From: Pseudofabraea citricarpa
Taxonomy: Eukaryota; Ascomycota; Leotiomycetes; Helotiales; Dermateaceae
Reading direction: 5' to 3'
NCBI GenBank assembly: GCA_029641185.1
Contig: JAPWGK010000033.1
Span: 349,295 to 413,294 of the forward strand
DNA: 64,000 bases
A program made the position numbers and the translations under genes. Positions 19,183 through 28,966 of the stretch are shown here, in pieces; position 1 is the first letter of the stretch, and each line of letters opens with the position of its first letter. The notes under the pieces are model-generated. The model did no database searches. It saw only the letters and a program-made list of their open reading frames with translations, and was not told where the DNA came from.

Positions 19183-21543
19183 ATGGCTTCGGAAACCGTC
19201 CATCAGCAGGAGTTCCGGATTCGTGATCTCAGTACTCGCAGTGTTGTACTCTTTCCCACACGGGCACATATCATTCGGGACATCAAGAACATATCTCTCA
19301 AACCTGGTCAGAACCAGATCATCATCGATGGCTTGGGTCCTACTGTCGACGAGCACTCGATCAAAGTCGACGGCACAGGAGCGGCTACCATCACGGACCT
19401 TGCCGTCGAGCTATTGCCCAACCGAGACATCTATGAAGAAACCTATCCTTCAGACTCCGAAGATGACTCAGATTCCGAGGATGATGTCTCGGATGTCGAA
19501 ATTGATGCTGTCAAGGCGGTCGACGAGGAAATCAAAAACCTTCAGGTCGACCTGACCGACGAGAAGGAGAAGATCAACTCTGCCAGTAGCCGTCTAACTC
19601 TCCTTGAAAACTACTCATCTAGCGTCAAGAGCAGTCGCCCGTCAGAACTTGACAAGGTTCTAGCATCGTATTACGAGGAACGAGAGAAGATCTTCGCTCA
19701 GCATAAATCAAGCACTGAAGCTTCCCAGGAGATTCAAATCCAGATTTCGAAGCGGGAGAAGGAAAAGACAAAATTGTTGAAGGCTGCCTTCAAGGCAGGA
19801 GAAAAAGCACGCAAGGAGAAATTCAAGGAGGAACAGAAGAAGCTTCGAAGACTTGAAGAGGCTCGCAAAGAGAAGGAGAGAATCAGGACCGAGAGAAGCT
19901 TGTTCTGGCCCAAGAAGGTGTATCGAATCACCATCTCCGTTGAGCCTTCCACGATGACTCCCGGATCATCACGTCGTGGATCGATGAGTAGTGAGACCAG
20001 TGTCACTGTGACACAGGCATCCGATTTGAAAACTGCTGAGGTCCAGTCAGAAATTAGCATCACCCTTTCGTACATCACCTACTCTGCCTCTTGGTCGCCT
20101 CGCTACGATCTTAGCTTGAATACCGTCAAGTCAGCTGGTCTGTTGGACTATGGAGCTCAACTTGTCAATACTACCTCTGAAACCTGGGTCGATGCTAAGG
20201 TTGTTCTTTCGACCTCTCAGACTACCGATCAAGGTCTCACTGAGCAGATCCCAACTCTCTACCCATGGCATGTCTGCTTGAAGAAGAATAACGTAAAGGG
20301 CACCGACTCAGCGTTGTACAGCACCCACGAGCTTGCCCAAAAGCAGTACCAATTCAATCAGATTGCCAACAATGTCACCAAGTCAAGAGATGGACTGTTT
20401 GGTGTTGATCGATACCAGAACACAGCTCTTCCTGCCCCAAAGGCTCAATCATATGGATTATTTTCACAAAGGGCGTCAGCTCCGGCCCCACAAATGCCGG
20501 CTTTCGGTGCACTCGCAGCTTTCGGTTCAGCCACAACTTCTGGAGGTCTCTTCGGAAACAGTCATGTTGGAGTATCACAAGTGCGATCAGCAGAACACAA
20601 GAAACGTACCAGACCAGGTAATTACATCCAGGCGGAAAAAGAAGAGGAGGAGGATGAGGAGGAGGACGAAGACCAAGGTTTCGGTCTTTTCGATGACGGA
20701 CCTGCTGAGACCATGGTCAATCCAAACCCGGCTCTTGTTTTTGAGGAGGGTTCATGGGAAGAGAGTGGCATGACAACAACATATGACGTGCCTGGACTCA
20801 AGACACTCGTTCCCAGCAACTCGACAGTCAAGCATAAGATTGCTAAGATTGAATTCAAAAATGTCATCTTCTCACATGTTATCATTGGCAAGCTCCGTCA
20901 AGTCGCTTATCTCAAAGCTAGAATCCGGAATAGTTCGAAGATCGCGCTTCTCAAGGGACCTCTGGGGCTCACACTCGATGGATCCTTCCTCGGACAAACC
21001 AGTCTCCCACGCTGCTCAGCAGGAGAAACTTTCTCGCTTCCTCTCGGAGTCGATCCTGCCATCATTATCAGCTACCCCAAACCTACCGTCCGCCGCAGTC
21101 AATCAGGAATCTTCAACAAGGAAGATAGCAACATCTTCAGCCGCTCCATTTCCATCACCAACACGAAACCAAACACGACAGTCGACCTTACGGTTCTCGA
21201 TCAAGTACCCGTATCTGAAGACGAACGTCTGCGTATCGAGATCTCGTATCCTCGTGGTCTCAAGATCGGAGGCGACAAGATTCCTACTGGTGCGAATAAC
21301 AAAGACGTCTCGCCTCCCAATAAGAATCCTGCTTCTGGTGCTCGGAATAGCATCTACGCTTCAGCGACCCCGACTGCAACTGATAAGGGAAAGAATGTTG
21401 TCAAGTGGGGAACTGCTGATGCGTCGATCAAGAAGGGCGGCGAGGTTAATTGGAATGTGAAACTTTTGCCCGCGCAGGGTGTCAAGTTGGTTCTGGAGTA
21501 CGAGGCTACTTTCCCTGGTGGCGAGAGCGTTGTTGCTGCTTAA
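19183..21543 (+). CDS. DUF4140/DUF4139 (mucoidy-inhibitor-like) protein, 786 aa
   Basis: Seen: a single exon. ATG 19,183 in ACCATGG context is preferred because the homologous region begins about 10 residues later (FRIRDLSTRSVVLFPTRAHI); the frame extends upstream only from a non-ATG codon. Layout: DUF4140-like N-terminal beta domain (about 10-90); an acidic SDSEDDSDSEDD run (about 94-105); a long charged coiled coil (about 118-260) with a lysine/glutamate-rich section; then the DUF4139 beta domain (about 290 to the end). Inside DUF4139, residues about 410-520 form an insertion with FG-type motifs (SYGLFSQ, PAFGALAAFG, GGLFG) and a pure acidic run (EEEEDEEEDEDQ). Known: DUF4139 proteins occur in bacteria and fungi, with no established biochemical role; fungal copies are generally conserved single-copy genes. 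No signal peptide or membrane segment. Base use is GC-richer than its surroundings, as for a well-expressed gene. Confidence 0.85.
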   Translation: MASETVHQQEFRIRDLSTRSVVLFPTRAHIIRDIKNISLKPGQNQIIIDGLGPTVDEHSIKVDGTGAATITDLAVELLPNRDIYEETYPSDSEDDSDSEDDVSDVEIDAVKAVDEEIKNLQVDLTDEKEKINSASSRLTLLENYSSSVKSSRPSELDKVLASYYEEREKIFAQHKSSTEASQEIQIQISKREKEKTKLLKAAFKAGEKARKEKFKEEQKKLRRLEEARKEKERIRTERSLFWPKKVYRITISVEPSTMTPGSSRRGSMSSETSVTVTQASDLKTAEVQSEISITLSYITYSASWSPRYDLSLNTVKSAGLLDYGAQLVNTTSETWVDAKVVLSTSQTTDQGLTEQIPTLYPWHVCLKKNNVKGTDSALYSTHELAQKQYQFNQIANNVTKSRDGLFGVDRYQNTALPAPKAQSYGLFSQRASAPAPQMPAFGALAAFGSATTSGGLFGNSHVGVSQVRSAEHKKRTRPGNYIQAEKEEEEDEEEDEDQGFGLFDDGPAETMVNPNPALVFEEGSWEESGMTTTYDVPGLKTLVPSNSTVKHKIAKIEFKNVIFSHVIIGKLRQVAYLKARIRNSSKIALLKGPLGLTLDGSFLGQTSLPRCSAGETFSLPLGVDPAIIISYPKPTVRRSQSGIFNKEDSNIFSRSISITNTKPNTTVDLTVLDQVPVSEDERLRIEISYPRGLKIGGDKIPTGANNKDVSPPNKNPASGARNSIYASATPTATDKGKNVVKWGTADASIKKGGEVNWNVKLLPAQGVKLVLEYEATFPGGESVVAA

Positions 21544-22146
21544 GGTGAAATTTGACGGTCTCTTTTTGGTTGGTTCTGTTTTAGGTCTTGGATTCAGGAT
21601 TGGGGCAAGGGAAATTTCGGAATGGAAAACGAAAAGGAAAACAGAAAAGGGAAATATGAAATTGCCTCTTTAGCTAGTCAGTCATAGGTTCACAAATCAG
21701 AATTGAAACAAAATCAAAATAGTTCAAAAAAGAAAAAGAAAACGGGCCTATGCTGTTCACCTTCCTCCAAAGATGGCTGTGAGAAACCCCACTTGACAGA
21801 ATTTCATTCTGCATTTTTCTTCTTACCACTAACGGTTCACTGTTGCATCATGGTTGCATAAAAATTATATAGCGACTATTAATACAACAAACAGTGTTAT
21901 TCAGGACGCAGTCTACTTTAACATCGAATCACTTCAAAAGTTGATACCGAGTCAGACTTTGGCATCCGTATAATCCAGAACTTTAGACACCAGGAGAGTA
22001 AGTAAGCTCAAAGGGACTTGGCTAATTTTCATTGATCATCGCTCAAAAATACACAATCAACTCCGGATAAAAACACTCTCTCTTTGTACTTTCGATGACT
22101 GATTCCGGGTATTCTCGCTCTATGACAAAGATCAAGCAAGGCTTGC
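21544..22146. other. Convergent intergenic region
   Basis: About 600 bp between the 3' ends of the DUF4139 gene (+) and the next Zn2Cys6 gene (-). It contains purine-rich AAGGAAAACAGAAAAGGG-like runs. No gene or RNA recognised; the frame at 22,095-22,331 is antisense to the last exon of the regulator. Confidence 0.45.
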
Positions 22147-24481
22147 CTACATATCGCACATCAACTTTTGCAGGATCTCTATCCGATCAGGCACGTCCTT
22201 TGCCTCGTCTTTCCAGTATTCCAGCATCTGCATCACCTTACCTACCGCTTGTTTCCAGTCCGCAGGTACCAAGTCTCCCAGTCCAGCGCGCATGGCGCCA
22301 ATCAAGACCACTAGAGATATATTTTCGTTAGTATTTATCTCCAACAGGTATATGATAAAAAAGCTGACGAAGTAAAAGAGTTTGAGAAGCACGGAGAGAA
22401 AAAAAGTTATACGTACAAGCACTGCGTGTGCAAGAGCGCAGCATCAGCCATGTCCCATGATGGCGCTGATAAAATCCTCTCTCGTTCTGCTCAATTCGCT
22501 GCACACAGAGCAAAAAGCCTTTCCTCGTAAATGAATCGGATTCCGCGTCGTCGCTCAGTCTGCCGTGGATTGCATCGACAATGAATGGCCAGTACATCAT
22601 CTCGTAGCAGTCGAGGAGATGGCCGTTAAGGATGAACCTCAGCGATGCGTGTTCCTCGCTCTCATCGCTAACATCTTCAGGGGGTGTATCGAGCTTCAGG
22701 GCCCGAGGAAGAGAACTCCGCCTACACATATGCCATGTCAGTAGAGCCTTTGGCATATTTTGACGCGGTGGGGTTTCTATCACCATGCAGTCGCTTGTTG
22801 TTCAAATTCCAGGATAGCGTACACGAGGTCGGTGGGTGATATGTTGGATGCTCTGTACTGATGGTATAAATGATTCAAGATCCGGTTACCGAGTCTTCGT
22901 AGTGCAATTTCGGCCAGGTAAAAATACCACACTGCTTCGCTTTGCGTCTTAAGCTCCTCGGGTGGAGATGGGAAGAATTCTGGATAGCTGAGGTCCCAGA
23001 CACTATTTGTAGAGATGTTCAACTCCAGTCGAAGCTCTCTATATTCGGAATTGTCAGACAAACGCTCTAATGCTTAGAAGTGCACCACTCACAATTCTGA
23101 CTTGAAACAGGTCCAGTATAATCCCTCTTGTAATTGGCGTTCCTCGGACTGTGAATTATCGAAAGTCCCACGAGTATGGAAAGCTTGACAACAGGCTAGA
23201 GCTTGAACAAACATTTGCCACGCCTCGATAGGTCGTATAGTTGCCATTAGATAAACACCCGCCAAGAAGAAGCATTGTGCTTGAACTACACCACTCTTGC
23301 AGAGCAAAATCCCCATCCTCTTTTGAGCGGCAAAGAAAAAAGCCTCGGCGTCTCTAAAATCTTCTGACTGGCGGAAGGCAGAGGAAGCCTTTGATGCATC
23401 TTTCTGAACAGCAGAGATAGCACCAAGCGCGCATACAAGAAGCTAGTCATGTGAGAAAAGTAATTTCATGGATTGAGGAGGGTTTGACACACCAGTATAC
23501 AAGATTTGGCATCCCACGCTAGTCCATTGAACTGGGCATCTCTCATATAACTCCTCACCTTCGTCACCTCTAATACTGGGTTATAAATGTGAACATTCTC
23601 GAAGAACCTTTCTACTAATCTTGCTATTCCTGTGCCTTCAAAATCAGGTGTAACTGACGAAGGGATAATTTCCAAACTTGGATTTTTGGACAGTAGAAGA
23701 AATCTCAAGTCTAGTTGATTGTTTGAGCATTGGTTTTGAAAAACGGGCCATGACAGAACTGTCTCGATATTGATAAAGCAATGTACCGGTACCTCGTTTG
23801 ACTCAATTACAATTGACTCAGGGCCTTTCAATGTAGTTGATGGGGAAGGCTCTTCTACCCCTAGAGCTTTTGAGTCAGCAAGCTCGAAATGAAGTAGCAT
23901 AAGTTATTTTGAGCATTGAAGGGTCGAGTATTACTTAATTCGGTTGTAATTACCTGTTTGTGGCAGCCCAAGCGTATCGGGATGAGAAGTACGGAGGAGC
24001 TCTTCTAGGGTATTCAAACGCTGCAAGATGGCAAGACTTGCTGGATCAAAGCTGCCGAAATTCATCAACAGGCTTCCTCAAATTATCACTAGCTGGAAAC
24101 CTCACGTTGACCTATCTTTATCCCTCTCTTCATAGACACACTGGATTCCTAGATCCGCACAAGAAGTACAAGCCGGCTCCTCATTGTCACATTTCGTCCG
24201 TCTCCGGCGACATGTCCGACAAGCTTGCGCCTATTAGAATTTCACGTCAGCAGTCTTGTTCGTCGGCGAGACATAGCACGAACCACTGCAGCTTCAAACT
24301 TTTATTCTGCAAGGCTAAGGGCCCAGAGACTTGGGAACTGGAAATTCTCCGCCCCCAAAACGGAAAGGGGAAAAAAGTAAAAGATGTCACGCACAGCACG
24401 TTTCCGTGGATACGCGGGCCTGTCGATGGGAGCAGTGGTCCGCTGTCTTTTGCGACTTGTGGACCCAGCATCGTGAGACAT
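22147..24481 (-). CDS. Zn2Cys6 transcription factor next to beta-glucosidase (eight exons, 583 aa)
   Basis: Seen: exons 24481-24395, 24230-24106, 24051-23954, 23860-23493, 23442-23093, 23038-22784, 22721-22417 and 22310-22147. Seven introns of 50-164 nt all use GT-AG and keep phase; several have CTGAC branch sites. The sum, 1752 bases, gives 583 residues. Exon 1 encodes a basic leader ending YPRKRA. Exon 2 carries the zinc cluster ACRTCRRRRTKCDNEEPAC.. with CX2CX6CX6CX2CX6C spacing, followed by CVYEERD. Exons 4-8 match the general layout of the fungal_trans domain, including ARLVERFFENVHIYNPVLEV, a mid-domain WYFYLAEIALRRLGNRIL block, and a final ALVLIGAMRAGLGDLVPADW...A segment. Known: this architecture is common in regulators of carbohydrate and secondary-metabolite genes. 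Neighbours: head-to-head with a GH3 gene across 581 bp. Inference: a pathway-specific activator. The short first exon makes the start slightly uncertain. Confidence 0.85.
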
Positions 24482-24599
24482 CTTATCAGGTCCGCACTAA
24501 GTGACAGTAGTATAGCACCAAAGAGGACAGTCAACTCGACGGTTAGTAGGGCGAAGCTCGATTGAAGAAGTCAGCGGAATCCCGGAAAACGACATGGGA

Positions 24600-24606
24600 T
24601 TTTATA
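24600..24606 (-). promoter_or_regulatory. TATA box of the regulator gene
   Basis: TATAAAA on the minus strand, about 119-125 bp upstream of ATG 24,481. This spacing suits a fungal promoter and supports the assigned first exon. Confidence 0.5.
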
Positions 24607-24705
24607 AGAGGGAAGAGGCTGTTGCGGGGTACTGCAGTGCATCTCTAGCGTAAAATTTGGCGGGTCGCTGGGGTCGCTGGGCGCTTGTAAAGTTCAGGTC
24701 ATTTT

Positions 24706-24717
24706 CGGCTGAAGCCG
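24706..24717. promoter_or_regulatory. CGG-N6-CCG palindrome, candidate Zn2Cys6 operator
   Basis: CGG (24,706-24,708), six bases, CCG (24,715-24,717). Inverted CGG triplets with six-base spacing are bound by dimeric Zn2Cys6 proteins such as yeast Ppr1 and Aspergillus UaY. Location between the regulator and the beta-glucosidase makes autoregulation or co-regulation possible. Confidence 0.45.
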
Positions 24718-25062
24718 GTCTGCCAACTCTCCTTCGAATTATGAGTAATCGTGCAATGAATTCTAGTAATTCAGTAAGGCTTTCCTTGCTGACCTCTTTC
24801 CATGAATTTTGGGATCTAACAATACCTAGTATGGATCTCGAACCTAGACACAAACAGTATATTCTCCCACTAGCATTAATTAACTTCGCTTGTCGCCAAG
24901 CATCTAATGCGGAATGCCGGATACTCGTCATAATATCATCTTTGCATCTTTATTGTGGCCATGTGCTTCATTATCTCTTTTCTTGCCGGGTGACCTTTCT
25001 TCCTTTCCTTTCCAAAAGATATCGCCAATTGATACTGGAGGATTCTATTAACGGTCGGCAAA

Positions 25063-27785
25063 ATGGGTGAAATCAACCAGCTTCCAACTCCACCGTCTCC
25101 CATGGAGCCTTTTGATGTGGAAGACGTGCTCCAAAAGTTGAGCTTGAAAGAAAAAGTTGATTTATTATCTGGTAAGTCGTTGACTTCTCAATTGAGATGA
25201 AATTCATTGTTGACTTTTTAGGTGTCGATTTCTGGCATACCAAGTCTATTCCGCGCTTACACGTCCCATCGATTCGGATGTCAGACGGTCCAAATGGAGT
25301 TCGGGGTACACGGTTTTTCAATGGGATGCCCGCTGCCTGTTTTCCCTGCGGTACGGGCCTTGCAGCGACCTGGGATACGGAACTCCTGACAAAAGCGGGA
25401 GAGTTGATGGGCGAAGAGGCGAAAGCCAAAGGCGCACACATGTTATTAGGGCCAACGGTGAACATGCAACGGAGTCCATTAGGTGGCCGAGGGTTCGAGT
25501 CCTTCTCCGAGGACCCCATCCTTGCTGGTAATTGTGCAGCTGCGATCGTTAATGGAGTGCAGGAAACAGGCGTGGTAGCGTCGATTAAACACTTTGTTGG
25601 GAATGATCAGGAGCATGAACGAATGGCCGTAGACTCGCTCGTCACTGAGCGAGCTTTGCGAGAAATTTACCTACTTCCTTTCCAAATCGCAGTCCGGGAC
25701 TCGAAACCAGGCTCCTTTATGACTTCGTACAACAAAGTCAACGGGACTCATGTAAACGACAATCCAAAATTCGTAGAAAATCTGCTCAGGAAGGAATGGG
25801 GCTGGGAGGGCCTGGTAATAAGTGATTGGTAGATACTCTCCTCATTCAAGTAATTTTTAGATCAACCCGCAGTAATAACGAGTGTCTTTTAGGTACGGTA
25901 CATATTCAACCACCGAGGCCATCAACGCTGGCTTGGATCTGGAAATGCCTGGCCAGTCACGGTGGCGGGGCCAACTTCTCAACCATGCTTTATTGTCAAA
26001 GAAAATCACCCAACACACTTTAGACCAACGAGTTCGTGAAGTTCTGAAGCTCGCTAGTCGAGTGAGTAGGATTGGTGTTCCAGAAAATGCCCTAGAGAGA
26101 TCCAGAGATACTCCAGAGACTGCAGCACTGCTGAGGAAAATTGCCGGCGAATCAATTGTGTTGCTTAAGAACGAAGGAGCGACCCTTCCTTTCAAGAAAG
26201 AGAAGACGGTATGTTGATTTTAATATATACTTCTTATGTGATTTTATGGCATGGAAAGTTGACACTGTTGGTTTTTTAGGTAGCTGTCATTGGACCCAAT
26301 GCAAAAATTGCGGCGTATTGCGGTGGTGGGTCGGCTACTCTCAGTCCTTACTACGCGATAACCCCATTTGAGGGCATATCAAGCAAGTCTCAAGACGTCA
26401 AATACTCCGTCGGATGCCATGCACATAAAATGCTTCCAGTCCTGGGCACTAGTCTAAAGACTGCAGAAGGAGAGACTGGTGTCACATTTAAAGCCTTCAC
26501 CTCGCCGCCGTCTATCACAGACCGACAACCAGTCGATACAATCCATTTGGTAGACACTAATATGTACCTGGCAGATTACTACCATCCTAAACTTACGGAA
26601 GATCTCTGGTGGGCCGAAGTCGAAGCTTTCTTCACACCGGATGAGTCCTGCGAGTTTGAATTTGGGTTGACAGTATTCGGGACCGGTAAACTCTTTCTCG
26701 ATAATGAACTCCTAATCGATAACGAGACAAAGCAACGCAGTGGTGGTAGTTTCTTCAATGTGGGTACCGTGGAAGAAACCGGTACCAAGAAAGTCATAGC
26801 CGGGCAAACGTACAAGATCAAAGTCGTTTACGCGAGCGGCGTCACATCTAAACTTGTCGATGCAGACGGCGTTGTATCGTTCGGTGGAGGTGGTATCAGG
26901 ATCGGCGGCGCAAAAGCCATCGACCCCCAAGAGGAGATTCAAAAGGCAGTTGAGCTTGCAAAGAGCGTAGATCAAGTTGTCCTTTTTATGGGACTGAATT
27001 CCGATTTTGAGCAGGAAGGCCACGATCGGCCACACATGGATTTACCTGGTCTATCCGACGAACTCATCGCTGCCGTCTCTGTCGCAAACCCAAAGACGGT
27101 TGTCGTCCTCCAGTCTGGAACACCTGTCAGCATGCCATGGGCCTCGTCCGTTTCTGGAATCTTGCAAGCCTGGTACGGAGGCAACGAGACGGGAAACGCT
27201 ATAGCCGATGTTCTTTTCGGGGATGTGAATCCCTCAGGGAAACTGCCTCTATCTTTCCCCATCCGCGTGGAAGATAACCCGGCATACTTGAACTACCGAT
27301 CTGAAAGCGGTCGCGTGCTCTACGGCGAGGACATCTATATCGGGTACCGGTTCTACGAAGCTACGAAGCGGGAAACGAAGTGGTCGTTTGGGTGGGGTTT
27401 GTCATATACAACTTTCCAACTCTCCCAGTTACATGTGAAGTCCCTTGAGAGTGGCAAAATCAACGTTAGTGTGTTGGTGGAAAATAAGGGTGAAATAGAT
27501 GGGGCAGAGGTCGTGCAGGTTTACGTGTCGCAGCGCTCGCCATCAATTAAACGGCCACCGAAGGAATTGAAGGGGTTTAAAAAGGTGTATGTCGAGAAAG
27601 GCTCTTCGGTCATGGTCGAGATATCTATCGAGAGGAAATATGGTACGAGTTTCTGGGACGAGGAGAGGGATTTATGGATTGAGGAGGCTGGGGTGTATGA
27701 CGTCTTGGTGGGTAATTCTAGCGTTAATGTCATATTGCAGGAGAGCTTCGAGGTGGGTGAAACTAGTTGGTGGTCTGGTCTGTAA
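25063..27785 (+). CDS. GH3 beta-glucosidase with PA14 domain, intracellular type (four exons, 845 aa)
   Basis: Seen: exons 25063-25171, 25222-25828, 25893-26208 and 26280-27785, with GT-AG introns of 50, 64 and 71 nt (donors GTAAGT, GTAGAT, GTATGT). 2538 bases give 845 residues, the length of yeast and filamentous GH3 enzymes with a PA14 insert. Domains: GH3 N-terminal barrel (about 40-300) with [12 protein letters not shown] and the nucleophile Asp238 in LVISDWYGTYS; GH3 C-terminal sandwich, split by a PA14 domain (about 410-560) recognisable from DYYHP.L...[11 protein letters not shown]..; the FEQEGHDR block that should carry the acid/base Glu; and a fibronectin-III-like tail (about 740-835). 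No signal peptide ([15 protein letters not shown]), so likely cytosolic. Known: such enzymes hydrolyse terminal beta-D-glucosyl bonds in cellobiose and aryl-glucosides. Neighbours: divergent regulator and a downstream sugar transporter suggest uptake-coupled hydrolysis. Confidence 0.93.
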
Positions 27786-28161
27786 ATACTAAATTTAAGC
27801 TACTTTGGAAATTTGCTATCCATTTAAGAAAGAACTTTTTGAGCTGTTTGCCTTGCTTTTGCCTTTAGCAGCTCCAAAGTGTAGATGTACTCCTCCCTCG
27901 TTAAATCTAGCGAAGCTATGAATGATTTGTAGCTCTATTCAATACCTGAACTCATAAAGGGATAAGTTCAAATGCGCAAGACAAAAAAAACTCCCTATCG
28001 CAATATTCCTATCTCGAACTACATATTAGCCCAATAAAATTCCCACGCCTCTTGTTCCTTGCCCTCGCTTATCGTGAAACTCGCTGAAGTCTCAATTTTT
28101 CCAAAGGCCATTCCCCAGACAGGAAAAGAATCCTGGCGCGCCTTCCACCAGCTGCAACAAT

Positions 28162-28271
28162 CGGAGAGAGGAGATACAACAACCGGAAAGAGGAGACACA
28201 ACATTCGGGAAAAGGAGACACAACATTCGGAAAAAGGAGATACAACATTCGGAAAAAGGAGAAACAAAAAT
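28162..28271. repeat. Minisatellite: five tandem 22-bp units
   Basis: Units start at 28,162, 28,184, 28,206, 28,228 and 28,250. Each begins CGG(A/G)(A/G)A, then AGGAGA and a CAACA(T/A)-type end. Neighbouring units differ at one to four positions. 22 is not a multiple of three, which explains the repetitive frames in several phases. No known motif match. Confidence 0.8.
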
Positions 28272-28310
28272 CCACCTACTCAGTCAGCAGGCGGAAGAAC
28301 CACACGACAT

Positions 28311-28446
28311 CTGACAACAGCACAGTTTTCCTTTCTATCAACCACATGAAAGAATAAGTACCTATGAACTGACAACAGCACAACGCCTGACAGTCGCACG
28401 AATTGGCGTATCGGTCGCAGCACGACGTCTGACAACCGCACGAATT
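28311..28446. repeat. Four dispersed CTGACA(A/G)-type short repeats
   Basis: Copies at 28,311-28,325, 28,369-28,383, 28,387-28,404 and 28,429-28,446. The shared core is CTGACARYMGCACRA; the last two extend to a common GCACGAATT. Spacing is irregular (58, 18 and 42 bp between starts), so this is not a CRISPR-like array. Confidence 0.65.
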
Positions 28447-28966
28447 CCCGCACAAAAACACGCAGAATCTAGTAGTATAGCGGTACACGACCGTGGAAAT
28501 CCGACGGGCGTAAAGGTTTAGGATACGTACCGTCATGCTCCGAACAGTTTATCCTTATTACGTTCCTTGATGGGATGATGGCGATGATGAAGCTGTAGAT
28601 TGGAAGACTCTGCAGAGGCAGGAGATATATATAATGGCTAGCGTACACGTGACATCGGGAGTCATGAGCATGAAGTTTGTTGTGTATCACCTATACAATG
28701 AAGTTCACTTTTGTGTAATTCTGCAGTGAAGAAGGTGAATAAGAGATGATTCTTGTTTCACTGGAATCACCTACCTGTCTTGATACCAGGTTATCTTATT
28801 GCCACTTGAAGCGACTGAAAACTCTTAAATTAATGAGCAAAGGTAACAAGTTCTAGGACATTCAATTATAAACTCGAGAAAAGTAAATAACAAGACCAAT
28901 TGAACCAACAATCTTCTTATATCCCCCTCTTTTGAAGGCGGTTATCATACCACAAGGTGGCATACA

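Larger units (their letters stand above)
24482..25062. promoter_or_regulatory. Bidirectional promoter: Zn2Cys6 regulator (-) / GH3 beta-glucosidase (+)
   Basis: 581 bp between two divergent start codons. It holds a minus-strand TATA box (24,600-24,606), a CGG-N6-CCG palindrome (24,706-24,717), a short direct repeat of GGGTCGCTG at about 24,663-24,680, and a CT-rich leader before the beta-glucosidase ATG (24,980-25,015). The frame at 24,657-25,070 has no family resemblance. Confidence 0.6.
27786..28966. other. Convergent intergenic region with small repeats
   Basis: About 1.18 kb between the 3' ends of the beta-glucosidase (+) and the transporter (-). It contains a 22-bp tandem array (28,162-28,271) and four copies of a CTGACA-type short repeat (28,311-28,446), listed separately. 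Small frames on both strands (28,019-28,690) arise from these repeats. Confidence 0.55.

Noticed and set aside
24247..24534. 95-codon minus-strand frame as the start of the regulator
   Set aside because: It is in a different frame from the zinc cluster. The alternative exon 24481-24395 ends YPRKRA and splices in phase to the cluster.
28311..28446. CRISPR-like array
   Set aside because: Repeats are degenerate, spacing is irregular and the host is a fungus.
28019..28690. Small minus-strand proteins (82-86 codons) between the glucosidase and transporter
   Set aside because: They are translations of the 22-bp array and nearby repeats in several frames, without family resemblance.
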